Shown: in pieces, positions 1 through 11,300 of the stretch | Position numbering within the stretch: the first letter of the stretch is position 1 | How the letters are laid out: every line of letters begins with the position of its first letter | Assembly (NCBI GenBank): GCA_964036665.1 | Contig: OZ038527.1 | Span: 1,612,001-1,676,000 of the forward strand | DNA: 64,000 bases | Direction: 5' to 3' | From: Gordius sp. MW1 | Lineage: Eukaryota; Nematomorpha; Gordioida; Gordea; Gordiidae | The notes under the pieces: generated by a model | Told to the model about the DNA's origin: nothing | The model's database searches: none | The model's input: the letters and a program-made list of their open reading frames with translations, nothing else | Program-made: the position numbers and the translations under genes

Positions 1-1663
1 TATGATAAGGCAGGACCCTTTTAAACAGCCTTTCCTTCATTTCACACATATTTACGAGAAAATCAGAGAAAAAAGGACCACCTTTTGTAGTTTATTTTAT
101 ATTAACTTTCCATGAAAAATCAAAAAAGGAATGGGAAAAATAATTTTGAAATCACTTTTAGTTACCTATTTTCGCTTGTTTAAAAGCTTAGCCTTCAACC
201 TTTAAAAAGTATATTTTAATTGCTATGCAATTTATGGGCGCGCTTTTTTATTTTATGAGTTTTTTAAAATTATACTTGTATCCAAAATTATATTAGAATG
301 AATCGATTTCAAATTATTTAGCCCCCTTCCCCGACCTCTCCTAACCCATATCTTTAAATATATTTATGTTTTCACACAATGATAAACCAGAATTTCCACC
401 GTAAATTGTAACAGCCGTTTTAATCATTTACTGAAAACCGTGCACAATTTTGGCCCATCCCCACCTTCTTCAGGAATGCTGTGTTTTTTGTTTTAAATCT
501 TATGCCTACCCATTACGTGAAATTAGTCGAATAGTTGCCTGTTTTTCTTGTTAACATTCTTGTATTTTATTCGTCTTAAGAGAGCGGGGGGGGGGCTATG
601 GTCACCAATCTAAATTGACACTGGCGCGTCACTATTTATTTATGTCCCCGAGGGAGAAAGGAACTGAAGAACGCGACATTTGGTGATAATCGTATGCACA
701 CGCCACACCACATGTCGTATTGTCTTGGCCTATCGACTAGCTATTTTGCTCACCTCTAAATAGCTTAATTTTGGTTTTGTTGTCCGTCCTGTCCTGTCCT
801 GTCTTCAACTTTTTTTTACGACACGTTAATATATTATGATTCTAGCATTGCGAAAATTAGAGGAGGAAGAAGTAGCGTTTTGCAATGGTTTTTTTTACCT
901 ATCATTTCGAAATCGTGTGTGTTAAGTTTAAGATGGCCGCCAAAATGGAAGCATTCTCTATTGATGCTTGTCTAACCTTTTGTCGATCGGCCTTCACCCA
1001 TATACATTTATGCCCCTATTGTTGGGTGTTCTTGAATTGATTTTTAGTTAAAAAGTTCGAACTTCAAAAAAACAAACTTTAATTAATATGACTTAAAATT
1101 GCATTCTACGAATGTCAGCTTTTTACAGAGTTAGTAATTAGTTGGCGAGAGGGACGGGGGAATGCTACTTAGTCGAAAATTCAATTATTTATATTGCTCC
1201 ATTATAGATAGATACTTTTTTTCGAAGAAAACTAAATTTGCCAATCAATACTAATATTGATTAAAATTTGCTTTTTCACGGGGGGGGGGGAGAGCTAGCG
1301 TAAATTTTAATTGGACACTTCTTCGCACACACTATAGATATTGGTGACATTTTGCCCCATGCTCGACCCCGATTTTCGTGAAATGAGGTCTTTCCATCGT
1401 GTCGAGCTATTGAATAGGACACCCTGGAAAAATCGATAATTGCACAGTTTTTTGACTCTTTTTGTTGCTGTTGTTGTTATAATGTCCAAAATTTGGAAAG
1501 GATAATTAGGCACATCCCTTCCCAAGATAAAATAAAATTTAAAAGACGACTTTAAATTGATTTATACGCGTTTTTAGGTGGTGAAATTGCACGGTTTTAT
1601 TTTATTCGTTATAATGTCCAAATTTTGGAACGTTTAAGGCGACACATCTTATATACTCTCTAG

Positions 1664-1810
1664 TAGTGAAAAATGGCTGGGTTTTGTTCGGTCGGCCTTT
1701 GGTTTTAGGCGACTAAACATAAACAAACAGGCCAAAGATTTTTTGGTCTATTTTCTTAGTCGACCACTAGGCTTAGTCGAAATTTGGAAAACAGACCTGA
1801 AGCGATCGTT
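1664..1810. repeat. Family A palindromic element, partial
   Basis: It begins with GGCTGGGTTTTGTTCGGTCG and contains the GTCGACCACTAGGCTTAG block shared by the family A copies. The right inverted terminus is missing or degraded. Confidence 0.6.
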
Positions 1811-1974
1811 AGTATTAGTTAAAGTTAGCTAAAAATTATAATGTAAAAGTCGCTCTAAATGAAAATTCGTTTTTAGGTGGTTAAAATGCACAGTTTTAAT
1901 CATTTTTTGTTATAATATCCAAAATTTGGAACGTTTTATACGACACATCCCTCATACTCTCAAGTGCTAGCTAA

Positions 1975-2060
1975 CACATCTTTTGAAAAAGATAGCCATA
2001 AGCGAGATTTGAACCCGCGAGCTCTTGTTCAAAGATAAAGCATAGTGGGGGCGTAGTTCC
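1975..2060 (-). repeat. tRNA-derived SINE fragment, reverse orientation
   Basis: On the minus strand it reads AAGAGCTCGCGGGTTCAAAT, a Pol III B-box-like segment shared with the SINE copies at 23187 and 29375, followed by the AAAGATGTG-type tail start. Only the head is recognisable. Confidence 0.5.
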
Positions 2061-2568
2061 CTTTTCTATCTATATATAAGTGTTAACTTACCTTCGTAAA
2101 TAATTTTAAAATTGTCGAAATTAGTAGATAAAAAACAAAAATGTTCCCACTTTTTAAATCCCCCCCTCCCATATCCATAAATTTTATCCCAAAAATCTAT
2201 AAGAGGGAGCTGCCGACCGGGATCGATTAATTAGAATCAATAATCAATAAATATTTTAAGATAAGACGACCCATGTCCAGTCTATCTTGTCCTGTCCGTC
2301 CCGTTATTTTTAACGATATATTTAAATAGAATGGACTAGTCCTCCAGCGCCTAGTCTTGTGTTTGACCCGGGCTGTGCTCTAGTTCTAGTCGGAACCTGG
2401 CGCCCATAAATTTGGCCTTTTACTTGGTTATGTCTGCTCGATTTGATAATTCTTAATTTTTGTAAAAACATCGGAAAATAAATCTTTCTTTTTATTTTCT
2501 ATTATTATTATTATCATTATTATTCGTAAATAATTAATAAGATGAGAACCTTGCTGATAGGTTATGGC

Positions 2569-3001
2569 ATAGACTAGATAGACTCCTCATCAACTTTAAA
2601 TAGGTGCACCATTTTTTCCACCATTTGTGCACAAATAAGGGAAGGGCATATAAATTATAGTAATCTCTTATTAAATTTTAAACTTAATGTCAAAAAATAT
2701 TAATTGCTAGCATTGAACTAGTTAAACATTAAAAATCGCCCTTTAAAATGTATATTAATTACATAATTCATAAAAATAAAAAATAACAAACTGTGATGAT
2801 GTGATGTTAAGCAATTAAGTGCCATCCTCATTTTATAAAATAATCATTTATAAAACATTTTTTTATTTATTAACTAATGAGTAAGATATATTCACTTTTG
2901 CTGCTGTGGAAACATGGGAGATTGTTTAATTCAAAATGGTGTATCTAATGGTATACATTTTACCATAGGAAACATATGACATGAGCAGTCTATGTCGTCT
3001 A
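2569..3001. repeat. Family C element, about 430 bp, with inverted ends
   Basis: The left end reads CATAGACTAGATAGACTCCT and the right end GAGCAGTCTATGTCGTCTA, forming imperfect inverted termini. The interior carries ACTAGTTAAACATTAAAAA and TTAACTAATGAG, shared with the copies at 5953, 27966 and 40350. It has no coding capacity, so it looks like a non-autonomous DNA element. Confidence 0.65.
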
Positions 3002-3387
3002 GGGATTTAAGCCACACCGATAATATTAGACTCTGCCACCAAGTCAACCGGCCTAACGACAGATGGTGTCGAAAAGGGTATGGGGGGGGGGATGTGCTTA
3101 GGGCAAAATTATACGTAGCCTTACAATAATATTCGTGACAAATTAGCCTTTATAAGCCGTTTACTCTAAGTCAACGTCCCCAAAAGCGTAAATTTTGGTG
3201 GGGAAAAATGTGCATTTCGCACGTTTGATTTACTATTCAATGAGAAATTTTTTAATTTTTGAATAAATCTGGCTTGTACCAAGGGCTGCCTAGCGTAAAA
3301 TTAGACTGCCTCGGTCAAGCCATTCCCCTTTCTGAAGGCTGCCTCTTCTTATCGATTTTTGTGGCTGCGTCTACATAATAAAGTTTA

Positions 3388-3612
3388 CAAACTAGCTGAG
3401 TTCTCTAAGGTCCCAAGCCCTTGCTACTTTTCGCGTTATGGTTGTTATGGGGAACAAATTTAGTTTGTTGAAATTAGCGAAATTATTAGGCGGGATTGTG
3501 TTGTAAAAAGATTTGGGTGTCGCGACATTTGGTTCAACTAAGACTACCGGTCGATTCTGGTCTCTTTTTCCAATTTCGACTAAGCCTAGAGGTCTTCTAA
3601 ACATAAACTGAC
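3388..3612. repeat. Family A-like degenerate element
   Basis: It holds the family's inner blocks (GGTTCAACTAAGACTACCGG, TTTCGACTAAGCCTAG, AACATAAACTGACC) but lacks clean GGCTGGGTTTTG termini. It is probably an old or truncated copy. Confidence 0.4.
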
Positions 3613-4103
3613 CAACACGGGGGGGGGATATGACTTTCCAATCGCTATTTAAATCGATTAATGTATGTATCGTCTAACGTCGAATCGTTATTACTTCAGG
3701 GTACGAACTGGTACGAACTTAGCCAAGGGTTTTGATTAGGGCAGGAAGGACCTTAAAGTTGGTTCGGGTTCGGGTTGAAAAATATTGATTGCGCAGGGCA
3801 GGACACACATGGGTTTTAGTCGCCGAAATTTTTTAATTAAAAGGGGAAAATGTAGTTTTATAATATCCCGAGGATAAATAAAATGTTTAAAAAACCATTT
3901 TTCATCGAAAACAACTTGGTCAAAAGTGTTGTAAAATAGGTAGTTGGACAGGTCTACAACATCTATCATATATGGTAAAAGCATTTTAGCGACTGTTTTT
4001 ATATACGACAATTACTAGCTTTGCTGTTTGAGGATAAAAAATTTTTTAACATAAGCTTTGATTGATAATTTGGTTTTTATGAAGAATATAGTAAAAAATT
4101 TGC

Positions 4104-4440
4104 ACGGAATTATTTAGCCAGTTTCGCAATTATCCGATATAAAGCCACAACTTGGACAAATTGCCAAAAGAAATTTATATATAAAAGCAATCAGTCGGAC
4201 CCCTTAACAATGATGGAATTTGGGCTCGGGCGAGGTCGAAAAATTTGTGGCCAATCAACGGTCGTTAGCTAGTCTATTTGCGAAAGCGAAATAAAAGTCT
4301 TTTACAGAAGCATAAGTCCACAGCCATTAAAATTCCTTATAAGAGTTTCCACGGCAATTATTGAAAAATTAGAGTTGGACAGGACGGGCGGACGAACGGA
4401 CGTACAACCAAAAACAGCCCATAAATTGCATAGCCATTAA
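4104..4440 (-). repeat. Family D (Helentron/INE-like) copy, reverse
   Basis: It ends at the right with CCCATAAATTGCATAGCCAT, the reverse of the family start. It contains the reversed microsatellite (GGACGGGCGGACGAACGGAC) and the reverse of the TGACCGCTGGTTGGC core (a diverged GGCCAATCAACGGTC). Confidence 0.6.
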
Positions 4441-4680
4441 TTTGAGAAATGTAATGTTAATAAACCCGGCTAAATTTCCTTAGTTTTACGATCTCGGATG
4501 AATGAACAAAATCCCATCTCTCTCGCCACTTAGGGGGTCAACCCCTTGGCTCGCCCTAAAAATATTGGCTAAAATTGGGAAATATCGATCTTTTTTTACC
4601 AATCCCAGAGCTGTCTGGCTATTCTCAGATGTCAAATCCCCATAAATTCTTCATATCGTAACAGAAATATTTTGACCCTT

Positions 4681-4706
4681 CCCCCCCCCCCCCCCCCCCC
4701 CCCCCC
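4681..4706 (+). repeat. Poly-C run of about 26 bases
   Basis: This is an uninterrupted cytosine tract and one of the longest mononucleotide runs in the window. Confidence 0.9.
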
Positions 4707-5269
4707 TGTTGTCTAAATCCAAATATTTTGAGATTTAAACTGCTAAGAGCGCCAAGGGGGGGGGACAGGGTTGGTGGTTTTATTATTATTTTTTTGCTAT
4801 TGCAGCAGTAGCGAAATTTCGCGTTTTACATTATATTGATCTCCGTCTCGCTCGCGTGTTGTTTGTTTCTCTGACACAAGAATTTAGCCATTTTATCGTC
4901 CAGCCCCTTAGAAGCACTACTATTTTTGTCGCACTAAAGTATATATCTAGACAATTTTATCGAATTTACCTCGCTTTTTACGCAAATAATATATCAATAT
5001 TTTGTTTCCTCAGAAGATTTATTATTTTTTTTCCCACATTTAAAAAGCGAAATTTGTTTATTCTCGTAAAATCAATAAGGCATGGTCGTTTGTGAGAAGG
5101 TAGCAATTATTTATTTTTAAGTGGATAGAATTTTTTCTAAAATGATATTTTACATTTTCCTATATATAAAAGAGTCATCCACGATTTTTTATTATAATTT
5201 TCTCCCCTTTGGGGAAATTAAAAAAAAATTTTATACGAAAAGATACATTTGTTAAATTGTTTTTTTAAG

Positions 5270-5392
5270 CCTGAAACGAGCGCTTCGAGCTTTTTGCGCG
5301 CCGCCCGCGCTGGAAATTTGGAAAGAGTCTTGGAATTTATCAAAGGAATCGCGGGCCACGGAGGCGCTATAGACATCAACATCAGTAACGCT
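5270..5392 (+). CDS. ANK: Ankyrin exon 1 of those visible: start of ankyrin repeat 1
   Basis: Forty-one codons, phase 0 at both ends, between TTTTTTTAAG and GTAAGC. The translation contains [20 protein letters not shown], matching the first repeat of animal ankyrins, and ends in DININISNA, continued in exon 2 by [14 protein letters not shown]. It has no ATG, so the N-terminus comes from an unseen upstream exon. Reading on past the donor as a 63-codon frame is an artefact. Confidence 0.92.
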
Positions 5393-8300
5393 GTAAGCTT
5401 ACGGCGTTTTTTGTTTCAATCTATAACTTTTTGTTTTTAATTTTCCAAATAATTATTTTTTATATTTTATCATATAAATGTTAATGCATTTTTTCTTTTT
5501 TCTGTATCTAATTTATTAAAAACTTTTTGTTTTGAGAATTTATTAGGGTGAGGGCGATCTTAAGTTGTTTTTCAACATTAGTCTATGTTAGCTGGTAATT
5601 GCAGGCATTGAACGGAAAGAGAAGTTTTTTTCTGGTAGAGTTTAAGTGGACTCTGTCGACATTTGACAACAATGATCAGTGAGTGGTTCTGGATAGGAAT
5701 GTCACAAAATGTCTTGTCAGTCGTGTCATGTCCTAATTGTCGGAAAAAGTTGCCTAGAAACCAGCATTTCTATCATCACTACTTATGTAGATTACTTCTC
5801 GTTAGGGCTTTGTCGAGCTTCCTTAAAAAATTTAAGATATACTGCACGTCTACCCATTTTCTTAATAAAATTTTAATTTAGCCTTGCTTATTTTTGTCAA
5901 ATTTGTTTTAAAGAACTTTAAATTCCTTATTTCAACATATCCCCCTTTCCTTACATAGACTAGATAGACTGCTCATCCATTATAAATAAATGTACCGTTT
6001 TTCCACCATTTTGAAATGTGCTAAGGGAAGGTTATATAGAATATATAGATTTTGGCAAATAAAAGTGTTTTTAAAACGTAATGAAAAAAGTATTGAACTA
6101 GTTAAGCATTAAAAACAACATCTTAAAATAGCAATTCATAAGGATAAAAGTTAAAAATACCGTGATGATGTGACTTTAAAGCAACCTAGTGCCATCCGCA
6201 TTTTATTAAATAATCATTGATTAACATTCTTTTTTATATTATTAACTAATGAGGAGGAACAGAAAAATTCACTTTTTCTGATTGAAAGGGTACACCGCAG
6301 AGAGATGTGGGAGATTGTCAAATCCAAAATGGTGGATTTACCATATAGATGAAACATGTGACATGAGCAGACTATGTAGTCTGTGTTTGTAAAAATAAGA
6401 AATTAAATTTAGGGTCGGGGGGGGGGACTGGGGTGGAGCTAAATTAGTTTTTCGTGTTATCATAACACAGTGAGTGGAAGAGTGGACGAATCGATATTTC
6501 GACATGACTTGGACCTAGCCATAGGAAAATTAATTAGCCTCAGAATAGCTGGGACGCGACCGGCATACCAATTAGGTCACCCCCCCCCCCCTTTATGCAC
6601 CAAATGGTGTCAAATTTTAAATTGATTTTTGCCCTCTCACCCCCCTACCGAATAAACCTGATGAAAAACGTCCACTTGAAATCTAAACTCGAAATATGCT
6701 TATTTTATATATAAATATTAGGAATAGCAAGCGTGCGCGTAGTCAAGTCGGGGAGGGGGCAGCTTTCTATTTCTAAAAATGATTTAAAATTTTATGAAAT
6801 TATCATTTTGCCCCTCCCTAAATCATTATTGCCCCTCCCCCCCCCCCCCCCTCTAATTCCAATGCTGGCTACGCCCATGCTTTCTTCGTTATGGAAAATA
6901 TCACCTTTTTTATAGTTTTTTTTTATCATGTACGATGCTTTTTATAAAAAAAGAATAGGCGCGTTTTCAATTTTTTATTTTTCGCCCATTTACATGTAGA
7001 CTATTAAGTTTGGCGTTTTTTTTGAAACAGTTGTAAAACCTGATCGTCGTTTAGTTGAATAGAAATAATGATCTTTATCTGGCAGCCATTGTCAATTAGC
7101 CTTCATAGCTTGACAGACGTTTTGTTCCAGTGGCGGCTAGTATTGTAAACATGGCAGAATTTTGTTTGGTGGACCTTTAGTTTTAGTCGACTAAACATAA
7201 ACAGACCAAATTTTTGGTCTCTGTTTTTCTTAGTCGACCGCTAGGCTTGGTCGAAATTTGAGAAACAGACCGGCGTCGACCGTTAGCCTTAGTTAAACTA
7301 AAGGTCGACCAAACAAAACCCAGCCCCTTTTACAACATTATTGGCGGCCATATTGAATTACACTTTGAGTCAGCTTAGTTGCGTTTGATTGACCATTAGT
7401 AGGAGCAATATCACAGCTACTTATTATCTGAATTTCTCAATTGATTAACTTTATGCCATATGAAGTCTTTAGATACAAACCTTTCAAACTTTTCGTCTAT
7501 CTTTTGTCGGATTCATAAATATTTCATTTTTTTAATTATATAATTTGAATTTTTATATATTTAACTTGATATTATAAAAATTTAATAATTTTTTTTATGG
7601 GTTTTTAAATAAAAAAACATAGTAATATTTTAAATTTTGTTGTTAAATTATAAAATTAATTGATCCTCGTTAAATCTTCGATTTTGAAGTTTTATCAAAT
7701 CTATTATATTCTATTTACTAATCACACGTTTATTATCTTTATGTAATCAATTTAACATTAAATTGTCAACAAATTTCATAAGCACATTAAGAATGACTTT
7801 TAATTTAAAAATTAAGTTTAAAATTCACTTATTTAACATTAATAATAAATAATACGCCTGTGGATTTCGAGTCGAATCAATTCGAATTCGAAATTTTTTT
7901 TGAAAAAATATTCCATTCGATATTTGTCGAATAATAAACTGAAGATTCGGATTCGATTCGAAAGAAATTTAAAGATTCGAATTTGATTCGAACATGTTTT
8001 AAGTTTTTTATAAAACACTACAAATACATTCTGATGTTGTTCCTGATTTATTATACACAAAAACTTTCAAGCAATCATTACATATTACGTTATTTAATTC
8101 TTTATTGATTTAAAATGATCCCAAACAACTGACTTTTTATTTTTAACTTCTTTAGCACCTAAACTTAACAATATAGAAAAAAATTATGTTGTGCATATAA
8201 GAATGTAAGATATAAGATTTAATCATATTAAAATAAATTTAAATAGATATTAGCATTGGAAATGGACATTATTATTTATTATGATGTGTCAAAATGAAAT

Positions 8301-11300
8301 TTAATTAAGCGTGTTTGTAATTAAGAAGTTTAAAAAAAATGATAGCGGGAAATATAACTAAATGCGATGAGATAAAAACAGCCGTATTTTATGCGACTAG
8401 TCTATTAAATTGAAATTTAAATGAATTTTCGAATCTTTTTTTAAAGATTCGATTCGAATTTTCGAATTTCAGCAACTAAATATTCGATTCTACACATAAG
8501 GAACGAATTCGGATTCGAATCGAATATCGAATTGAATCTCTAATATTTCCCACAGGCCTAATAAATAATGCGGGTTTATGATTGTAATTTTTTTTTACCA
8601 AAGTTTTTATAATAAATATAGCTACAAAATTAAATTTAAAACGAGTTATTTTAAATAGTTAAAAATAAAGGACTTTTTTCAACTTTTTGCTTGGTTTTTT
8701 AGAATGGATTGAACGCCTTGCATTTGGCTTCTAAGGAAGGTCACGCCCAAGTCGTAGACGAGCTCGTCAAGCGGGGTGCCAACGTAAATGCGGCTACCAA
8801 GGTATACTCTCTCTCACTTTATTCATGGCTGACCTACATTCTGGGGTTCAATTTTATTGAGGCTTACTTTTATTCTGGGCTTCAATTTTATGCGTGATAA
8901 AGTTGAGCCGCATTATAAATGTACGCCTAATTTATGGTGGTACCGTTTAGAAAGGGAACACGGCGTTGCACATAGCCTCGCTCGCTGGTCAGATTAAAAT
9001 AGTTGAACTTCTCGTCAACAACGGAGCCGACGTTAACGCGCAATCCCAGAATGGATTTACGCCTCTCTACATGGCGGCTCAGGAAAACCACGACGGGGTC
9101 GTGAAATATTTGGTCGACCACGGGGCTAATCAGACCATAACCACCGAGGTAATAATGTAGCCTAACCAGCGATTCCATGTCTGACTGTCTGTCCGTCTCA
9201 TTTTCTCTCTTTTTTGTTGTTTTTACGCAAGGTAATTCGTGAAATAATTTATTAGAAAAGGGCTGCATTTTACAATGGAAAACTTGGATAAATGTCGATA
9301 ATTTTAGGGCCTCTAGACTATTACTTTTTGAGCAGTGATGTTTTTATGATTATAAAGATACAAAAGCTAGTTATGGACCGGCTTTTGTACTTTTAATATT
9401 ATTATATTTTTAATATTTTGGTTTGAAAATAATAAAAATATAAACATTTTAGAGGTTTTTTAGGCAGCCATGACAAAATAACGGTGTAGTGAGGGCGGGG
9501 GGGGGGATGTCTAAGAAATATGTTCTGTCCCTTCCAATTTTTATTCCTAAATGCAAAAAACTGAAAATTAGGGTTCTATTTTATGGGCGGATTTCAAAAG
9601 AGTTTGACTGATTTCTTGTTTGATCTTCATGGATGAATATGGCAATTTCAACTTACTATTGGCACCTTTAAAAAGCTTTTATAGATGTTTGTAAAAAATA
9701 TCATAAAATTAACAATTATATTCCTCGAAATTATGATCAGCTACCCCCCTTCTTTCAAATTATGTTTTGCTAACGATTGTTCCAAACTAAGTTAAAAGTT
9801 TTCCCGCTTGTTATTTAACGCGATGACTTTTATAACGCCACTTTTTTTGCCAGGACGGATTTACTCCGTTGGCAGTGGCCTTGCAGCAGGGCCACAACAA
9901 GGTGGTCTCCGTCCTGCTCGAGAATGATTCTAGGGGTGGGAAAGTGCGCTTGCCAGCCCTTCACGTCGCAGCAAAAAAAGATGACTGCAAAGCTGCAGAT
10001 TTGCTGCTCCAATCCGAAACCAATCCCGACGTCACCTCTAAAGTAAAATGCTTTCTTCAATTTATGGGCTCGCTTTTGGTTGTCCGTCCTGTCTGTCTGT
10101 CTGTCCTGTCCAACTTGTAATTTTTCAATAATTGCCGGGGTAACTTATGTACGGTTTTTAATGGCTGTGGACTTATGCTTCTGTAAAAGACTTTTATTTC
10201 GCTTGATCGCAAATACACCACACTAGCTAATGACCGCTGGTTGGCTTTACTTTTTGTCGACCTCGCCCGAGCCTCGTAAAAACGGCTGGGTTTTGTTTGG
10301 TCCACCTTTGGTTTTAGCCGATTAAACCTAGACACACCAAAGATTATTTGATCTATTTTTCTTGGTCGACCACTAGGCTTAGTCCACATTTAAAAAGCAC
10401 ACCCGAGTCAACCTTTATTACCTTTATATATAAATTTCTTTTGGCAATTCATCTAGGTTGTTGCAATATATATTTATTTGTTAATTTCCTATTATAATTT
10501 TAGAGACGAGTCAATTTGGGGAATGTGTATATGAATTTTTTTTTTTTAATTTTGCCCATTTTGCCTTTTTTAGAGCGGATTTACTCCGTTACACATAGCT
10601 GCCCATTATGGGAATGAAGCCATAGCCCAAATCCTCGTTAATCACGGCAGCGACGTCAATTTCAAGGCGAGGGTATGCGTTTTACTTTTATTTGCCCTTT
10701 TTTGCTTATTTGCATGATATTTAAAAGTACATTTCAAGATGGCGCTCATTGCCATTATTTTTTAGCGTTTTAAGTTGTCCTTTCCGGAATAAAAACGACT
10801 TTCCCTTTTTAGGCTACGTCTTAATACGCGCTACAACTTCAAGCCCGCAATTTTTTTTTCTGTCCAAATACGCGCTTCACGTTTCATGGATACAATTACT
10901 TTGTTAATCATTTTACATGTTTAGGATTGTCAAGTTTAGAAAATAAATATACATTATCAACTTAATATATTGTTATTAATGTTTAGGATTGCCAAGTTTA
11001 GAAAATAAATATACATTTTATTGTCTACAATATCAACTTAATATGTTGTTATTAATGTTTAGATTGTCAAGTTTAAAATAAATATACATTATCAACTTAA
11101 TATATTAGATTAATGTTTAGGATTGTCAAGTTTAGAAAATAAAAAATAGATTATCAACTTAATTTATTGTATTAATGTTTAGGATTGTCAAGTTTAGTAA
11201 ATAAATATACATTTTATTGTCTACAATATCAACTTAATATATTGTTATTAATGTTTAGGATTGTCAAGTTTAGTAAATAACTATAATTAAGCTTATACTT

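Larger units (their letters stand above)
1..5269. other. 5' flank or upstream intron, no supported exon
   Basis: No ankyrin-like coding segment is visible here. The first recognised exon begins after an AG at 5268-5269, so at least one 5' exon with the start codon must lie in this stretch or left of the window. The region is AT-rich and contains a reverse SINE-like piece, family A and C elements, a reverse family D copy and a 26-base poly-C run, each listed separately. Confidence 0.6.
5393..8702. other. Intron 1 (3.3 kb) with family C, family B and hAT-like insertions
   Basis: No coding segment is supported. It contains family C at 5953-6385, family B at 6727-6890, family A at 7139-7339 and a TTCGA-rich element at 7854-8559, leaving little unique sequence. 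Confidence 0.7.

Noticed and set aside
931..1040. ATG in good context (AAGATGGCCGCCAAAATGG) as a possible start exon for the full-length protein
   Set aside because: AGATGG-type words recur in non-coding DNA here, no phase-0 donor with a plausible N-terminus follows, and no similarity to ankyrin N-termini is seen.
6733..6915. Short Pro-rich frames, also at 23737, 24019, 24736, 29918
   Set aside because: They are translations of family B elements with poly-C tracts.
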